Source of the DNA: Clytia hemisphaerica
Lineage: Eukaryota > Cnidaria > Hydrozoa > Leptothecata > Clytiidae
Length of the DNA: 64,000 bases
NCBI GenBank assembly: GCA_902728285.1
Contig: CACVBU010000973.1
Coordinates: forward strand, 448,861 to 512,860
Direction: 5' to 3'
Position numbers and translations under genes: made by a program. Below are positions 37,701 to 41,509 of the stretch, one piece after another; the first letter of the stretch is position 1; every line of letters starts with the position of its first letter. The notes below the pieces were generated by a model. That model had not been told where the DNA came from. It did no database searches and worked only from the letters and a program-made list of their open reading frames with translations.

Positions 37701-39358
37701 TTAAAGTCCAACCTTTGATATCAATGTTTACCCCAGGACACGTGCTTAACCTCTGTATAACCCATTGACACATAGGGCCCCCGCCTTGTATTCGAAAGTG
37801 GGAGGAGGCAATATTTTTACTTTGCAAAAAAGTGGGGGAAACTCTTTCGATGACCCTGGGCAATTATATCTTCCATTCCCTTCGAGAGGTTTGTTTTTCT
37901 GGAAGAGTCCAATTCTTCATTTCCATTAAGGTAATATCATGAATTAACCTTTCAACGTTTATTAGTTCTTTTATCATTTTATATCATGATTCGTTGCACT
38001 GAATTCTTCCTCCTAAATAGTTTTTCATTGATATAATATTCCCTTGAACTAATTAAAATTCATATGTTTGTAAATAATACTTAATTATTTTTTTGTCATT
38101 TTTACTACTAATTATATTTCTTAATTTCATCAATTCTCTCAGAAGAAATTTGGTTCTTTTTGAGTCAACAACCTTGAAATTGAAATTCAAAGGAACTTTT
38201 TGTGCTTAAAAATATCTTTAAAAATCTTGTTAGTGAAGTACTCTCGGGTACCTAATAGCCGGGGGGTTTGGAATAAGCGGGAGGGGGGGGGGGTGGGGAA
38301 AAAATCTAAAACTTAAACCCTGGGGGACTGAAACGGCAAGCGGGGGGGGGGGTTTGGAATAAAAATGTCCATGGTGGAAAATTTTTGAAAAGGAGGCTAA
38401 TACAGCAGAATTAGGACAAAAGAGGGAACTTTTAAAAACATTTTCCCAAAAATTAATAAGCAGGGGGGACGGCTATTAGGTACCCGAGAGTATTTTCTCT
38501 TGGGTGCTTTGTAGTAAATATTTTCATGGCAGAGATAGATAGGAATGGAAGAGTTGAACATTGTCCAAGTTGCTCTCTGCATCAAAATTCTTTACCTCCT
38601 TTTAACTTAAGGTTTAGATTCTGAAGTTTATTATTGCTCTGAATATCTACTATATTTCGTTGCCAGTTCAATTCCACTTTTCAATACTTTTCCAACGAAA
38701 TTACAATCTCTGCGTGAATTCTCAGCTGTCTTACTTCTTACGACTGGTATGCTTACTTATAAAGCAAATGAATTATGAACTCATAATTAATCGTGCCCCT
38801 CTTCAGGGAGGAGCTAATTATTATTGCTCAGCAGTTTCATTTAAAAATTTCTAAATTTACATCAGTAGAATAGATCTAGAAATAGATGCTAGTTTCCAAT
38901 TATCCTTTTTTTTTCTTCAAGTAAAGCTTACACATAGTTTTACTATTTGCTTAATTCAGTCAGTTTCGTGGTATTGTTTTGCTGTCATGAACGAGAAAGA
39001 ACTGTATCGTTTAGTCGAATCAACTTAAAATAGAACATACAATTACAGACTCTACCAATCTTACCTTACTCTTTGCATTTGGCCATTGCAAGACTCTCCA
39101 TTCTCTGCTTTAGACCTTTTCATAAATTACGTCACGAACATCACTTGCCTCATATTCAAACAATTACCATGGTGAACATATAATTTCAAAACGAGGCAAG
39201 TGATGTTCGTGACGTAATATATGAAAAGGTCTATCTAACTCTCCTTTGATAAATGGGCAAGTTAAGTTTCAGTTATATTCTTTTTAGCAACGCATAATTT
39301 TGGAGTTAGACCCATTGACTTCCAACCCCGAACGGCTAGACTCGAGACTCCTGGATAG
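1675..39358 (+). CDS. ANKS1: ANKS1/Odin-like ankyrin-SAM-PTB adaptor, 29-exon gene model
   Basis: This is a cytosolic scaffold of the ANKS1 (Odin) family. Known members act downstream of Eph/EGF receptor tyrosine kinases, with SAM1 binding the EphA SAM domain. Exons: 1675-1763, 8972-9052, 9268-9326, 9683-9780, 10313-10387, 10489-10569, 11389-11532, 11659-11734, 11876-11977, 12176-12207, 12423-12489, 12697-12725, 13800-13842, 14100-15532, 15766-15823, 16430-16536, 16769-16830, 17564-17753, 20633-20722, 21421-21507, 21618-21731, 22106-22315, 22667-22738, 23206-23292, 23963-24100, 24454-24549, 24979-25018, 29741-29791, 39288-39358. They join in phase to 3882 nt (1293 aa). Domains in order: ankyrin repeats (about 40-275), disordered Tyr/Pro-rich linker (about 280-820), SAM1 (about 832-890), SAM2 (about 907-962), PTB (about 1097-1236), proline-rich tail. 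The order matches vertebrate ANKS1A/B, but the linker is longer and lacks the Gly-rich N-terminal insert. Exons 20 and 29 are the least certain. Confidence 0.93.
1943..2205. mobile_element. Family-B inverted-repeat element, interrupted copy
   Basis: TGTCATCCCTCTT at 1943 and TTTTAGAGATAGGAATTATA near 2151 match, in the same order, the left half of the intact copy at 8540-8722. The block between them (1958-2134) is a separate palindromic element inserted into this copy. The right terminal repeat was not found, so the copy is also truncated. Confidence 0.6.
1958..2134. mobile_element. Palindromic MITE, family A copy 1
   Basis: This near-perfect hairpin starts TAGACCTTTTTTCAA. Its arms read GTTGAATAATTATGTAGTCC on the left and the reverse complement GGACTACATAATTATTCAAC on the right. 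It is about 95% identical to the copy at 3040-3222 but has lost about 8 bp (AAAAAAGG) from the right terminus. TA flanks suggest a TA-target element. No coding capacity. Confidence 0.8.
2283..2314. repeat. (TATTTC)n microsatellite
   Basis: About five tandem TATTTC units lie in ANKS1-like intron 1. Confidence 0.8.
3040..3222. mobile_element. Palindromic MITE, family A copy 2 (intact)
   Basis: Complete 183-bp hairpin bounded by TAGACCTTTTTTCAAAGAGG and its exact complement CCTCTTTGAAAAAAGGTCTA. The inner arms pair through GAATAATTATGTAGTCCAGC. The apparent 88-codon open frame across it is an artefact of the palindrome. It shares the TAGACCTTTT terminus with the element at 39111. Confidence 0.85.
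3379..3677. mobile_element. Inverted-repeat element with internal TGGAATTTCCGTA repeats
   Basis: Ends GGGCCATTCCAG and CTGGAATGGCCC are perfect complements. Subterminal TACCCCCCAATGG and CCATTAGGGGGTAA also pair. The interior holds about five degenerate copies of TGGAATT(T)CCGTA spaced 40-65 bp apart. No open frame of note. Confidence 0.7.
4221..5240. repeat. Left minisatellite arm of the foldback element
   Basis: A degenerate tandem array of CACTGGTCCACTATTTRCCC-like monomers of about 28-35 bp. In the middle (4580-4890) these are replaced by a longer unit containing CCCTAATTACCATTCCCACT, the complement of the right-arm unit. The repetitive open frames in this stretch (His-Trp-Ser, Pro-Leu-Phe-Thr motifs) are products of the repeat, not genes. 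Confidence 0.85.
5240..6785. other. Unique core of the foldback element
   Basis: Non-repetitive sequence between the two arms. Near 5665-5760 there is a short run of GCGTGA-containing degenerate repeats, resembling those at 44450-44705. A minus-strand open frame at 6234-6566 (110 codons) lies in a locally GC-richer stretch, but its product matches nothing I recognise. Confidence 0.5.
6785..8016. repeat. Right minisatellite arm of the foldback element
   Basis: About 20 tandem units of about 61 bp, each with GTGTACCAGTGGAAATGGTA followed by ATTAGGGTAAACACTGGACC and a GTGAGGGTTGTGGGTGAATC block. Units at the outer (right) end are nearly identical while inner ones diverge, implying recent homogenisation at that end. 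Minus-strand open frames here are repeat-generated. Confidence 0.9.
8540..8722. mobile_element. Palindromic MITE, family B (intact copy)
   Basis: Bounded by TGACATCCCTCTT and its complement AAGAGGGATGTCA. The arms pair through TTCTTTAGAGATAGGAATAA / ATTCCTCTAAAGAAG and AGGAAGGTCGGAAT / ATTCCAACCTTCCT. This intact copy defines the family that is interrupted at 1943-2205. Confidence 0.8.
8972..9052 (+). CDS. ANKS1: ANKS1-like exon 2 (ankyrin repeat 1)
   Basis: Enters and leaves in phase 2. Encodes GPNINGRDSSGCTALHLAAL, with the ankyrin signature TALHLAALYGN. It corresponds to [20 protein letters not shown] of vertebrate ANKS1A. Acceptor TTTCTAG, donor GTAAGT. Confidence 0.93.
9268..9326 (+). 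CDS. ANKS1: ANKS1-like exon 3 (end of ankyrin repeat 1)
   Basis: Reads SDACVFLLHNDASANVPDNAG, the second helix and loop of the first ankyrin repeat. Acceptor TTTTTAG, donor GTTGGT, phase 2 to phase 1. A longer plus-strand open frame covering this exon is in another frame. Confidence 0.9.
9683..9780 (+). CDS. ANKS1: ANKS1-like exon 4 (ankyrin repeat 2)
   Basis: Reads FPLHLAAFNGHYEIAQTLIS and then RGPSRAQVNEA. The unusual RGPS..QVNE loop matches the HQGPSHTRVNE loop of ANKS1A, which identifies the family and not just an ankyrin repeat. Phase 1 to 0; acceptor CTTTTAG, donor GTAAGA. Confidence 0.94.
10313..10387 (+). CDS. ANKS1: ANKS1-like exon 5 (ankyrin repeat 3)
   Basis: 25 codons, phase 0 to 0: NMAGDTALHVASQYGHEKVV then KVLLG, aligning with [21 protein letters not shown] of ANKS1A. 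Donor GTAAGA. Confidence 0.93.
10489..10569 (+). CDS. ANKS1: ANKS1-like exon 6 (ankyrin repeat 4)
   Basis: 27 codons, phase 0: NYADASFRNSKDESPLDLAA then QYGRLLT. It aligns with [24 protein letters not shown] of ANKS1A. The PLDLAA variant of the ankyrin motif is characteristic of this repeat. Acceptor TTCTACAG, donor GTAAAG. Confidence 0.94.
10780..11174. mobile_element. GGGGCCGTCC-type inverted-repeat element, copy 1
   Basis: Terminal repeats GGGGCCGTCCACATAGTAGG and complement TACGTACTATGTCGACGGCC lie in ANKS1-like intron 6, with runs of C inside. The same family occurs at 21153-21319. Flanking CTAG on both sides is compatible with a short TA/CTAG target duplication. No transposase. Confidence 0.7.
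11389..11532 (+). CDS. ANKS1: ANKS1-like exon 7 (ankyrin repeats 4-5)
   Basis: 48 codons, phase 0, containing [20 protein letters not shown] with neighbouring NYGMPVNAT. It is near-identical in pattern to [24 protein letters not shown] of ANKS1A. Acceptor TTTTTTCAG, donor GTAAAA. Confidence 0.95.
11659..11734 (+). CDS. ANKS1: ANKS1-like exon 8 (ankyrin repeat 6)
   Basis: Phase 0 to 1. Reads CDMGTALHCAATYGKTAVAK then LLIERG, aligning with [25 protein letters not shown]. Acceptor TTTTAG, donor GTATGG. Confidence 0.94.
11876..11977 (+). CDS. ANKS1: ANKS1-like exon 9 (end of ankyrin domain)
   Basis: Phase 1 to 1. Reads IDIEIEDDNGQKVLDILVKN then PSQTSQEITGLIY, matching the capping segment TDVNIKDNHGLTALDTV..PSQKSQQIAALI of ANKS1A. 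The PSQ.SQ.I motif is a family marker. Confidence 0.93.
12176..12207 (+). CDS. ANKS1: ANKS1-like exon 10 (linker microexon)
   Basis: A 32-nt exon, phase 1 to 0, encoding AKPASSSDAEL. Acceptor TTCTTTAG, donor GTAAGT. Low-complexity linker; support comes from splice sites and phase continuity. Confidence 0.75.
12423..12489 (+). CDS. ANKS1: ANKS1-like exon 11 (linker)
   Basis: Phase 0 to 1. Encodes SRSPATSYSGQQFEIVEHPK then RK. Acceptor TTTTTTGCAG, donor GTAAAA. A second possible donor 12 nt downstream (GTATGA) would add four codons. Confidence 0.75.
12697..12725 (+). CDS. ANKS1: ANKS1-like exon 12 (linker microexon)
   Basis: A 29-nt exon, phase 1 to 0, encoding DMDNQEIISQ between a TTTTAG acceptor and a GTAATT donor. 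It restores phase 0 for exon 13. Confidence 0.7.
12821..13638. mobile_element. 818-bp element with roughly 220-bp terminal inverted repeats
   Basis: Ends CCGGGTGCGCCACAAAAAAG and its complement CTTTTTTGTGGCGCACCCGG are perfect. The arms stay complementary for about 220 bp, through GTTACTTTCTGAAA / TTTCAGAAAGTAAC and TCGACCTATCAAA / TTTGATAGGTCGA. They flank a unique centre of about 390 bp. Located in ANKS1-like intron 12. No transposase frame; nonautonomous. Confidence 0.85.
13800..13842 (+). CDS. ANKS1: ANKS1-like exon 13 (proline-rich linker)
   Basis: Phase 0 to 1. Encodes PSGYDVVPPPRPKP; continues as GKPK in the next exon. A candidate SH3 ligand (PPPRPKP). Acceptor CATTGCAG, donor GTATAA. 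Confidence 0.85.
14100..15532 (+). CDS. ANKS1: ANKS1-like exon 14, long tyrosine/proline-rich linker exon
   Basis: A single 1433-nt exon (phase 1 to 0) encoding about 478 residues of low-complexity, probably disordered sequence. It has seven YxxP motifs (YQVP three times, YGVP, YQRP twice, YQAP) and three YDNV motifs. These fit SH2 docking consensus sites for Crk/Nck-type (YxxP) and Grb2-type (YxN) adaptors. It also has two copies of a basic K(S)..KQKRT motif, a charged helical stretch near 15300-15370 (EEIEAIERERKIQEAKENLL) and SH3-like PVPKPR. It ends DETYEWSK, aligning with the EWDEI segment just before SAM1 in ANKS1A. The open frame reads on past the GTAAAG donor; that extension is intron. 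Confidence 0.92.
15766..15823 (+). CDS. ANKS1: ANKS1-like exon 15 (pre-SAM segment)
   Basis: Phase 0 to 1. Encodes IDAFLSNLEEYAGDAKDLE, aligning with the EIEKIMSSIGEGIDFSQE segment of ANKS1A. Acceptor TTTCACAG, donor GTATGC. Confidence 0.85.
16430..16536 (+). CDS. ANKS1: ANKS1-like exon 16 (SAM1, first half)
   Basis: Phase 1 to 0. Reads SVPEWLDSIGMAIYEPMFLA then NGYDEIEFI, the start of a SAM domain (compare [29 protein letters not shown]). In ANKS1A, SAM1 is the EphA-receptor SAM-binding module. Acceptor TTTTCAG, donor GTAAAT. Confidence 0.95.
16769..16830 (+). CDS. ANKS1: ANKS1-like exon 17 (SAM1, second half)
   Basis: Phase 0 to 2. Reads NGCLDDQDLIELGILDSGHR, the helix 3-5 region of SAM1 with the conserved DL.ELGI..GHR pattern. 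Acceptor TTTTCAG, donor GTATGT. Confidence 0.95.
16926..17102. mobile_element. pogo/Tigger-like MITE, copy 1
   Basis: The right end GAATTAGAAAGAGTCAACTG complements a left-end AGTTAACTTTCTCGAATTGA. Internal runs of AATTCGAA/AATTCAAA recur. Related copies sit at 24582-24765 and at the right edge of the window. Classification by terminal resemblance (CAGTTGACTC..TCTAATTCGA) is inference. Confidence 0.55.
17206..17470. mobile_element. Inverted-repeat element (ACCCTGGACCAAG ends)
   Basis: Left end TATATACCCTGGACCAAGTT and right end AGCTTGGTCCAGGGATATAT are complementary. It lies in ANKS1-like intron 17, just upstream of exon 18. Confidence 0.6.
17564..17753 (+). CDS. ANKS1: ANKS1-like exon 18 (inter-SAM segment and SAM2)
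   Basis: Phase 2 to 0. Starts KIMDSTAQLPQVKVIGENDN, then IDSWLDSLKLNGYNNRFVIN and VRVIWELELVT. The IWELELV segment matches NLWELELVNV of ANKS1 SAM2. Acceptor CTTCTTCAG, donor GTAAGT. Confidence 0.95.
17949..18174. repeat. Dispersed element, truncated copy (right half)
   Basis: Nearly collinear with 52918-53145, including GGCATGATGAGTGACGTCAT and GAACCGCCCCTAAAAGCCTA, and ending AATAGGGTTAA like the intact copy. The left half of the element is missing here. Confidence 0.8.
18305..18480. mobile_element. 176-bp hairpin MITE
   Basis: Termini ACAATAGATCTTATCGGA and TCCGATAAGATCTATTGT are perfect complements. The arms pair along almost the whole length (GCGATG.ATTGTGGGATTGTT / AACAATCCCACAATGCATCGC), leaving a short loop near 18390. 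Confidence 0.85.
19640..19850. repeat. pogo-like remnant with 15-bp tandem repeat
   Basis: A CAGTGGGGTCTCGATAACTC end near 19637 is followed by TTGTTCGAGTTATTGG. From 19761 there are about six tandem copies of ATTCGAGTTATAGAG, an expansion of the element's own internal motif. The repeated Asp-Ser-Ser-Tyr-Arg open frame is a by-product of the 15-bp period. Confidence 0.7.
20633..20722 (+). CDS. ANKS1: ANKS1-like exon 19 (end of SAM2)
   Basis: 30 codons, phase 0: VLDISAIGHRKRMLNSLGRR then PPQIKAPVSW. It aligns with KVQLLGHRKRIIASLADRP of ANKS1A. The GHRKR motif lies at the end of SAM2. Acceptor CATTCTAG, donor GTGAGC. Confidence 0.95.
21153..21319. mobile_element. GGGGCCGTCC-type inverted-repeat element, copy 2
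   Basis: Termini GGGGGTCATCCGTATAGTAC and GTACTATGTGGATGGCCCC are flanked by TA on both sides. Same family as 10780-11174. Confidence 0.7.
21421..21507 (+). CDS. ANKS1: ANKS1-like exon 20 (SAM-PTB linker, tentative)
   Basis: 29 codons in phase 0 beginning DDFVSPKASKVSSSCFKLER, after a good AAATTTTCAG acceptor. The donor choice (GTGTAT at 21508) is weak; an earlier donor at GTCGAA is possible but breaks phase. Linker sequence is not conserved, so homology cannot confirm it. It could be skipped without a frame shift. Confidence 0.5.
21618..21731 (+). CDS. ANKS1: ANKS1-like exon 21 (SAM-PTB linker)
   Basis: 38 codons, phase 0, starting VKRFADADAGRVKKNVPDDS and ending KDLTISR. Acceptor TTCTGCAG, donor GTATAT. 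Basic, probably disordered segment. Confidence 0.75.
22106..22315 (+). CDS. ANKS1: ANKS1-like exon 22 (linker and start of PTB)
   Basis: 70 codons, phase 0. A Ser/Thr-rich stretch is followed by VLMYESVAYSAQ, the first PTB strand (compare [20 protein letters not shown]). Two longer open frames overlapping this exon, one on each strand, are shadows. Donor GTACGT. Confidence 0.9.
22667..22738 (+). CDS. ANKS1: ANKS1-like exon 23 (PTB domain)
   Basis: 24 codons, phase 0: YLGSHPVQKVKGVESTLDAC then SRMK. The YLGS motif, then KG.EST.DAC.KM, is a direct match to the ANKS1 PTB. Acceptor GTTTCAG, donor GTATGT. Confidence 0.96.
23206..23292 (+). CDS. ANKS1: ANKS1-like exon 24 (PTB domain)
   Basis: 29 codons, phase 0: VLSQNVHKMPSIVLSISIRG then IDYIDSNSK, aligning with [24 protein letters not shown]. 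Donor GTAAGT. Confidence 0.95.
23963..24100 (+). CDS. ANKS1: ANKS1-like exon 25 (PTB domain core)
   Basis: 46 codons, phase 0. Contains INNISFIAQDPDDLNVFAYI and NYCHVF, matching ISCAAQDPEDLCTFAYI and HYCHVF. These strands form the phosphotyrosine/NPxY-peptide groove in PTB domains. Acceptor CACTTCAG, donor GTATCA. Confidence 0.96.
24454..24549 (+). CDS. ANKS1: ANKS1-like exon 26 (PTB C-terminal helix)
   Basis: 32 codons, phase 0: RQADEIVLTLGQCFEVAYEQ then HMALMEIKKSQQ, the closing PTB helix (compare [20 protein letters not shown]). Donor GTATCA. Confidence 0.96.
24582..24765. mobile_element. pogo/Tigger-like MITE, copy 2
   Basis: Ends TACAGTTAGCTCTTTCTCTA and TTAAAGAGAGTCAGCTGTA are complementary and bounded by TA. 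Internal AATTCGAATC repeats match the copies at 16926 and 63880. Confidence 0.65.
24979..25018 (+). CDS. ANKS1: ANKS1-like exon 27 (C-terminal tail)
   Basis: 40 nt, phase 0 to 1, encoding NATTPLSSQSSSR. Acceptor TTTCTTTCAG, donor GTGAGT. Confidence 0.8.
25084..25270. mobile_element. G-rich-ended inverted-repeat element
   Basis: Left TTTATACCCGAGGGGGGGGC(ACTC) pairs with right (GAGT)GCCCACCCCCGGAGTTTATA. No coding capacity. Confidence 0.6.
25348..25683. mobile_element. GTCAGCC-ended inverted-repeat element
   Basis: Starts GTCAGCCCCCCTGCTAG and ends ACCCAGGCTGAC. The interior has several runs of G and GGGGGCT(G/T)A motifs. Arm complementarity beyond the tips is weak. Confidence 0.45.
26038..27052. 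mobile_element. 1.0-kb palindromic element with arms of about 360 bp
   Basis: TAAAGTCTGTCC at 26038 and GGACAGACTTTA at 27041-27052 bound two complementary arms (for example AGGCATTCTTGTTTCCACTG on one arm against CAGTGGAAACAAGAATGCCT on the other) around a spacer of about 300 bp. Near-identical proteins seem to be encoded on opposite strands in the two arms. That follows from the palindrome, and I do not call genes there. A TAA flanking each tip suggests a 3-bp duplication, as in PIF/Harbinger-type elements. Confidence 0.85.
27882..28240. mobile_element. CACGCTTTTT-ended MITE, copy 1
   Basis: Ends CACGCTTTTTTTTTATAAGA and TCTTATAAAAAAAAAGCGTG are perfect complements, each flanked by TA. Internal (C)TAAGAATAT motifs recur on both arms. 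A second member lies at 36081-36229. Confidence 0.75.
29413..29690 (+). repeat. Decayed tandem copies of the exon-28 splice-acceptor region
   Basis: Segments at about 29411, 29481, 29513 and 29655 resemble CTTTTTACAGAACCACCCCC and TGTACCGAAACC of the real exon 28 (29731-29760). For example, CTTTTACAGAACCAACCC occurs at 29411 and TTTTGCAGAACCTATCTGTACC at 29516. At least the copies at 29411 and 29513 keep an intact polypyrimidine-AG; the others are degraded. The copies are spaced about 30-140 bp. Confidence 0.6.
29741..29791 (+). CDS. ANKS1: ANKS1-like exon 28 (proline-rich tail)
   Basis: 51 nt, phase 1 to 1. Reads EPPPVPKPYAERNSNKE. PPVPKP corresponds to SSKPVPKPR, at the same place after the PTB in ANKS1A. 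Acceptor CTTTTTACAG, donor GTATGT. Confidence 0.85.
30550..31030. mobile_element. 480-bp inverted-repeat element
   Basis: Left-arm GACAACTTTTGAAGTATTTG and TTTCGGAAAACGTCAAAAAT pair with right-arm CAAATACTTCAAAAGTTGTC and ATTTTTGACGTTTTCCGAAA-type sequence. Outer ends GGGCTACCAAGTA and TTATTGGTAGCC also pair. The arms cover most of the element. Confidence 0.75.
31345..31870. repeat. Compound direct and inverted repeat block
   Basis: AACCTGGAAAATCGATT followed by GAGTCGGCT occurs twice in direct orientation (about 31359 and 31562). TCCGTCAAAT(A/T)(T/A)AATTCTCTCAA also recurs (31525 and 31872). A hairpin spans 31712-31850: TCTATTGTTTTGGTCAAAGC against GCTTTGACCAAAACAATCGA. It looks like a partly duplicated mobile element. 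Confidence 0.55.
32695..32787. mobile_element. 93-bp perfect hairpin
   Basis: TACCTTATCGGGGAAAACTT(CGTCGGGGAAAA) at 32695 is the exact complement of the 32 nt ending at 32787. It begins and ends with TA. The loop is only about 29 nt. Confidence 0.8.
34818..34982. mobile_element. Hairpin element (ATGATATGCA ends)
   Basis: TATGATATGCACCATTACAATG pairs with CATTGCAGTGATGCATATCATG. TATTGGTTGCAAGTGACTTA pairs with CGTCACTTACAACCAATC. It begins next to a strong splice-acceptor-like CTTTCAG (34815), which is probably chance. Confidence 0.65.
35388..35768. mobile_element. 380-bp inverted-repeat element
   Basis: ATATCGTCGAATCAAAATAA / AAAAGCTTTAAGTCCATTT on the left pairs with AAATGGACTTAAAGCTTTTT / TTATTTTGATGCGACGATAT on the right. 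The unique centre has no coding signal. Confidence 0.7.
36081..36229. mobile_element. CACGCTT-ended MITE, copy 2
   Basis: CACGCTTGTTTTTTCATAAG at 36081 pairs with CTTATGAATAAAAAGCGTG at the right end; TA on both flanks. Same terminal sequence as 27882-28240 but a shorter, different interior. Confidence 0.65.
36697..37163. mobile_element. Inverted-repeat element with perfect 9-bp target duplication
   Basis: Ends TAGACTAGTAAACTAGTCG and CGACTAGTTTACTAGTCTA are perfect complements. CTTGCATGT occurs immediately outside both ends (36688-36696 and 37164-37172). An inner repeat (GACTAGAAGCTACTTCC / GGAAGTAGCTTCTAGTC) gives a second nested pairing. A 9-bp duplication is typical of Mutator-like and foldback elements. 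No transposase. Confidence 0.85.
38239..38492. mobile_element. 254-bp inverted-repeat element with poly-G interior
   Basis: TACTCTCGGGTACCTAATAG(CCG) at the left is the exact complement of the right end (CGG)CTATTAGGTACCCGAGAGTA. The ends carry TA. Two long G runs (38281 and 38342) lie inside. Confidence 0.8.
39111..39233. mobile_element. 123-bp hairpin MITE with TAGACCTTTT ends
   Basis: TAGACCTTTTCATAAATTAC, then GTCACGAACATCACTTGCCTC, pairs with the complementary right arm ending GAAAAGGTCTA. The terminus is shared with family A (1958, 3040) although the interiors differ. It lies 55 bp upstream of the putative last ANKS1-like exon. Confidence 0.8.
39288..39358 (+). CDS. ANKS1: ANKS1-like exon 29, putative terminal exon
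   Basis: After a TTCTTTTTAG acceptor, joining from exon 28 in phase 1 gives (T)THNFGVRPIDFQPRTARL, then ETPG and stop TAG at 39356-39358. A second frame across the same segment is also open to TGA at 39363-39365 (reading LELDPLTSNPERLDSRLLDR) but would need a different phase from an unseen exon. I prefer the first because it needs no extra exon. Homology does not decide; the ANKS1 tail is poorly conserved. Confidence 0.45.
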
Positions 39359-40768
39359 GAAATGAAGTCACTTATTTCTCATCCCAAAACGCCCGTTCGT
39401 GGTTTTTACACTAACGCCGGATTGAAAGTAAAATCTATCGCTGGATTTCAAAAAATGCAATCCTCAAAAACAAAGGAACCGCTAGATACAATCTGTCGTC
39501 ATGATTGCTGTGCGTTCTTTTCTTGCCTGGGAAAGGTTAGAGATTCTACTCTAGCCCTTCGGGCTTTAAACTCAATGGCTAGACCAGTTAAATACTTTTA
39601 TAGTTTGTCTAGTTTCATCTGGAAAATAATTTTTATAAGAACTAGATGTTGATAGTGAAGAGAAAAGTTTTCAATTAAAAGTAGTTACTGATTATCTAAA
39701 TAACGCTGGGCATTGAATTTTCAAGTTAATGCAAAATAAGGTATTAACTAAAAACAACTAAAAATAAGAACAGGATAAGAACAATTAAGACATGAAGTTA
39801 CTGAGCCTCAACAAAGATTTGCTGTTTTTTATAAAAAAGAGTAGAACATACGTCTAGTTTCTCAGAAATAGGGAGTTATCTTCAGTTTGTTTATAATTTC
39901 TTCCCAAGCGAAGGACTCTAATCCTTAGAGAGGAAGATGGAAAATTTAAAGTTATACGATCGCATATGGTTGGATTGCATAACTTTTAGGTCTGTCTCTC
40001 CTGAGAAAATTCTCTGACGTAAAAACGTTTATTCTCGCTTCTTGCAAACAGATAAATATACACAGTTTGTTATGATTTAGAAGTGAGATTCTTTATACTA
40101 CCACCAAATACCTGATATTTCGTTGCTTTATTACAGAGGTATCTTTTGATTATGAAGTTGTTTGACCACCAATTTGAGGAAAATAGCTGTTTGTTTGTAG
40201 ACTCATTTCATTGTAAGGACCAGTGAACTCTGATTGTGCTCAGCTGTTGTCAATTTTTGAAGGTTATGGAATTTGTTGTTTCTTTAGAATCGTTCTCTTA
40301 ACTTGAGAAGTTAGTTTAATTGAGGTTAATTTACCTTAGAGGAAAATGACTGGCGTATTGGGATTGTAGGAAAGCTCGTACCCCAGAGCCACTTGCATGC
40401 ACTTTGATCGTCACTGATGGACATGATACAAGTTCGTTAGCGCTATAAGACCCATGGAAAAGCAAACTAAGGAACTGGGTACGAGTTGGGTTTACAAATT
40501 GTTTGATCCCATAATCACGTACTACCCGTTGCACGTGTATTAGTTGTTTACATATGGGCTGGTTTTTCGTAGCACATCCAACTTCCGTTTACTGTTAAGT
40601 GCACTTGGATAGCCTTTGAAAAATAGTCATGCAAACATTTGTTTACTGCTTGTTGAGTTTCCTGCTTTTCATACTTACTTACCTTCCTAGTTATTCGTGA
40701 CATTTTGTCGACATGCATTCAGCATCTACAAATGTTCTTGCCACCATAAAAACAGTCCTTTGTTGTTA

Positions 40769-41047
40769 TTATCTACTATATTTGTCATGCCAGATTTTCA
40801 GTCGCATTGATGTACAATCTACCTTGACCAATTCTATAATTTCTCTGAGAGGCTTGTCAAAGGTCCCATCTTTTATCACTTCGTAGTCCAAGCTATTAGA
40901 ATAGGATAGCAATATCTCCAAGAGATTATGCAAAGCTGTACAATCAGTGCACAGCACTGGTGACAACAGCAGGCTATGATGATCGCTTACCCAAACTGCA
41001 CTGTTGTCCTGGAAATAACGAAATACGTGTTTGCGGGCAGACAGCAT
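40769..41047 (-). CDS. Unassigned 92-codon open reading frame
   Basis: From ATG at 41047 it begins MLSARKHVFRYFQDNSAVWV. Amino-acid use is mixed and protein-like (Asp, Glu, Lys, Leu, Cys), and local GC is higher than the surroundings. It has no family match that I recognise, no obvious splice partners and no promoter. It could be a decayed exon, a small gene or chance. Confidence 0.2.
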   Translation of the reverse strand: MLSARKHVFRYFQDNSAVWVSDHHSLLLSPVLCTDCTALHNLLEILLSYSNSLDYEVIKDGTFDKPLREIIELVKVDCTSMRLKIWHDKYSR

Positions 41048-41509
41048 TATCTCTGTAGTATAGCTTGTCGTTGTTGTGTTGTTCTTCAGCTCTACTCTGA
41101 GCACGTTTTATTGCGTGACCTGGTTTATCGTTTCTGTCACAAAAAGTGCTAAGTCATCTCTCATTCATCAGTGAGAGTGAGAGAGACAAACAATTCTCAT
41201 AATACTATGTGTGTTTGCTATTTAGTTGCAACTTTTTATTTTGATTTTCTCCGCATGATATGATATACTTAATTTGCTGTCAGTTTATAAGATTTCATTC
41301 ATGACGTCATTGTTTGAAAAATATTATAAATTCTTTGTAAAGTCGTTATGATTTTTGAAGTCGCTTTGTGACAATTGATAGACTTGGTATACAGTATTGT
41401 GGTTATCAAAGGTTGATTAGCAAGAAACTTGTGTACTTGTTGTAATAGTGATAATTTAGCGTTTATGGCATTTTAAATCAATCCTATTGTTCGTTTTCTC
41501 TCTGAAGAT

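Larger units (their letters stand above)
29792..39287 (+). other. ANKS1-like intron 28 (9.5 kb, provisional)
   Basis: Between exon 28 and the putative last exon. It holds at least nine inverted-repeat elements. Small splice-bounded segments such as 33598-33629 (TTTTTAG acceptor, GTATGG donor, open in one frame as VTKKGQVKSK) could be alternative exons, but they do not fit the phase between exons 28 and 29 on their own. About 32800-33590 and 37180-38230 show nothing recognisable. Confidence 0.5.
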
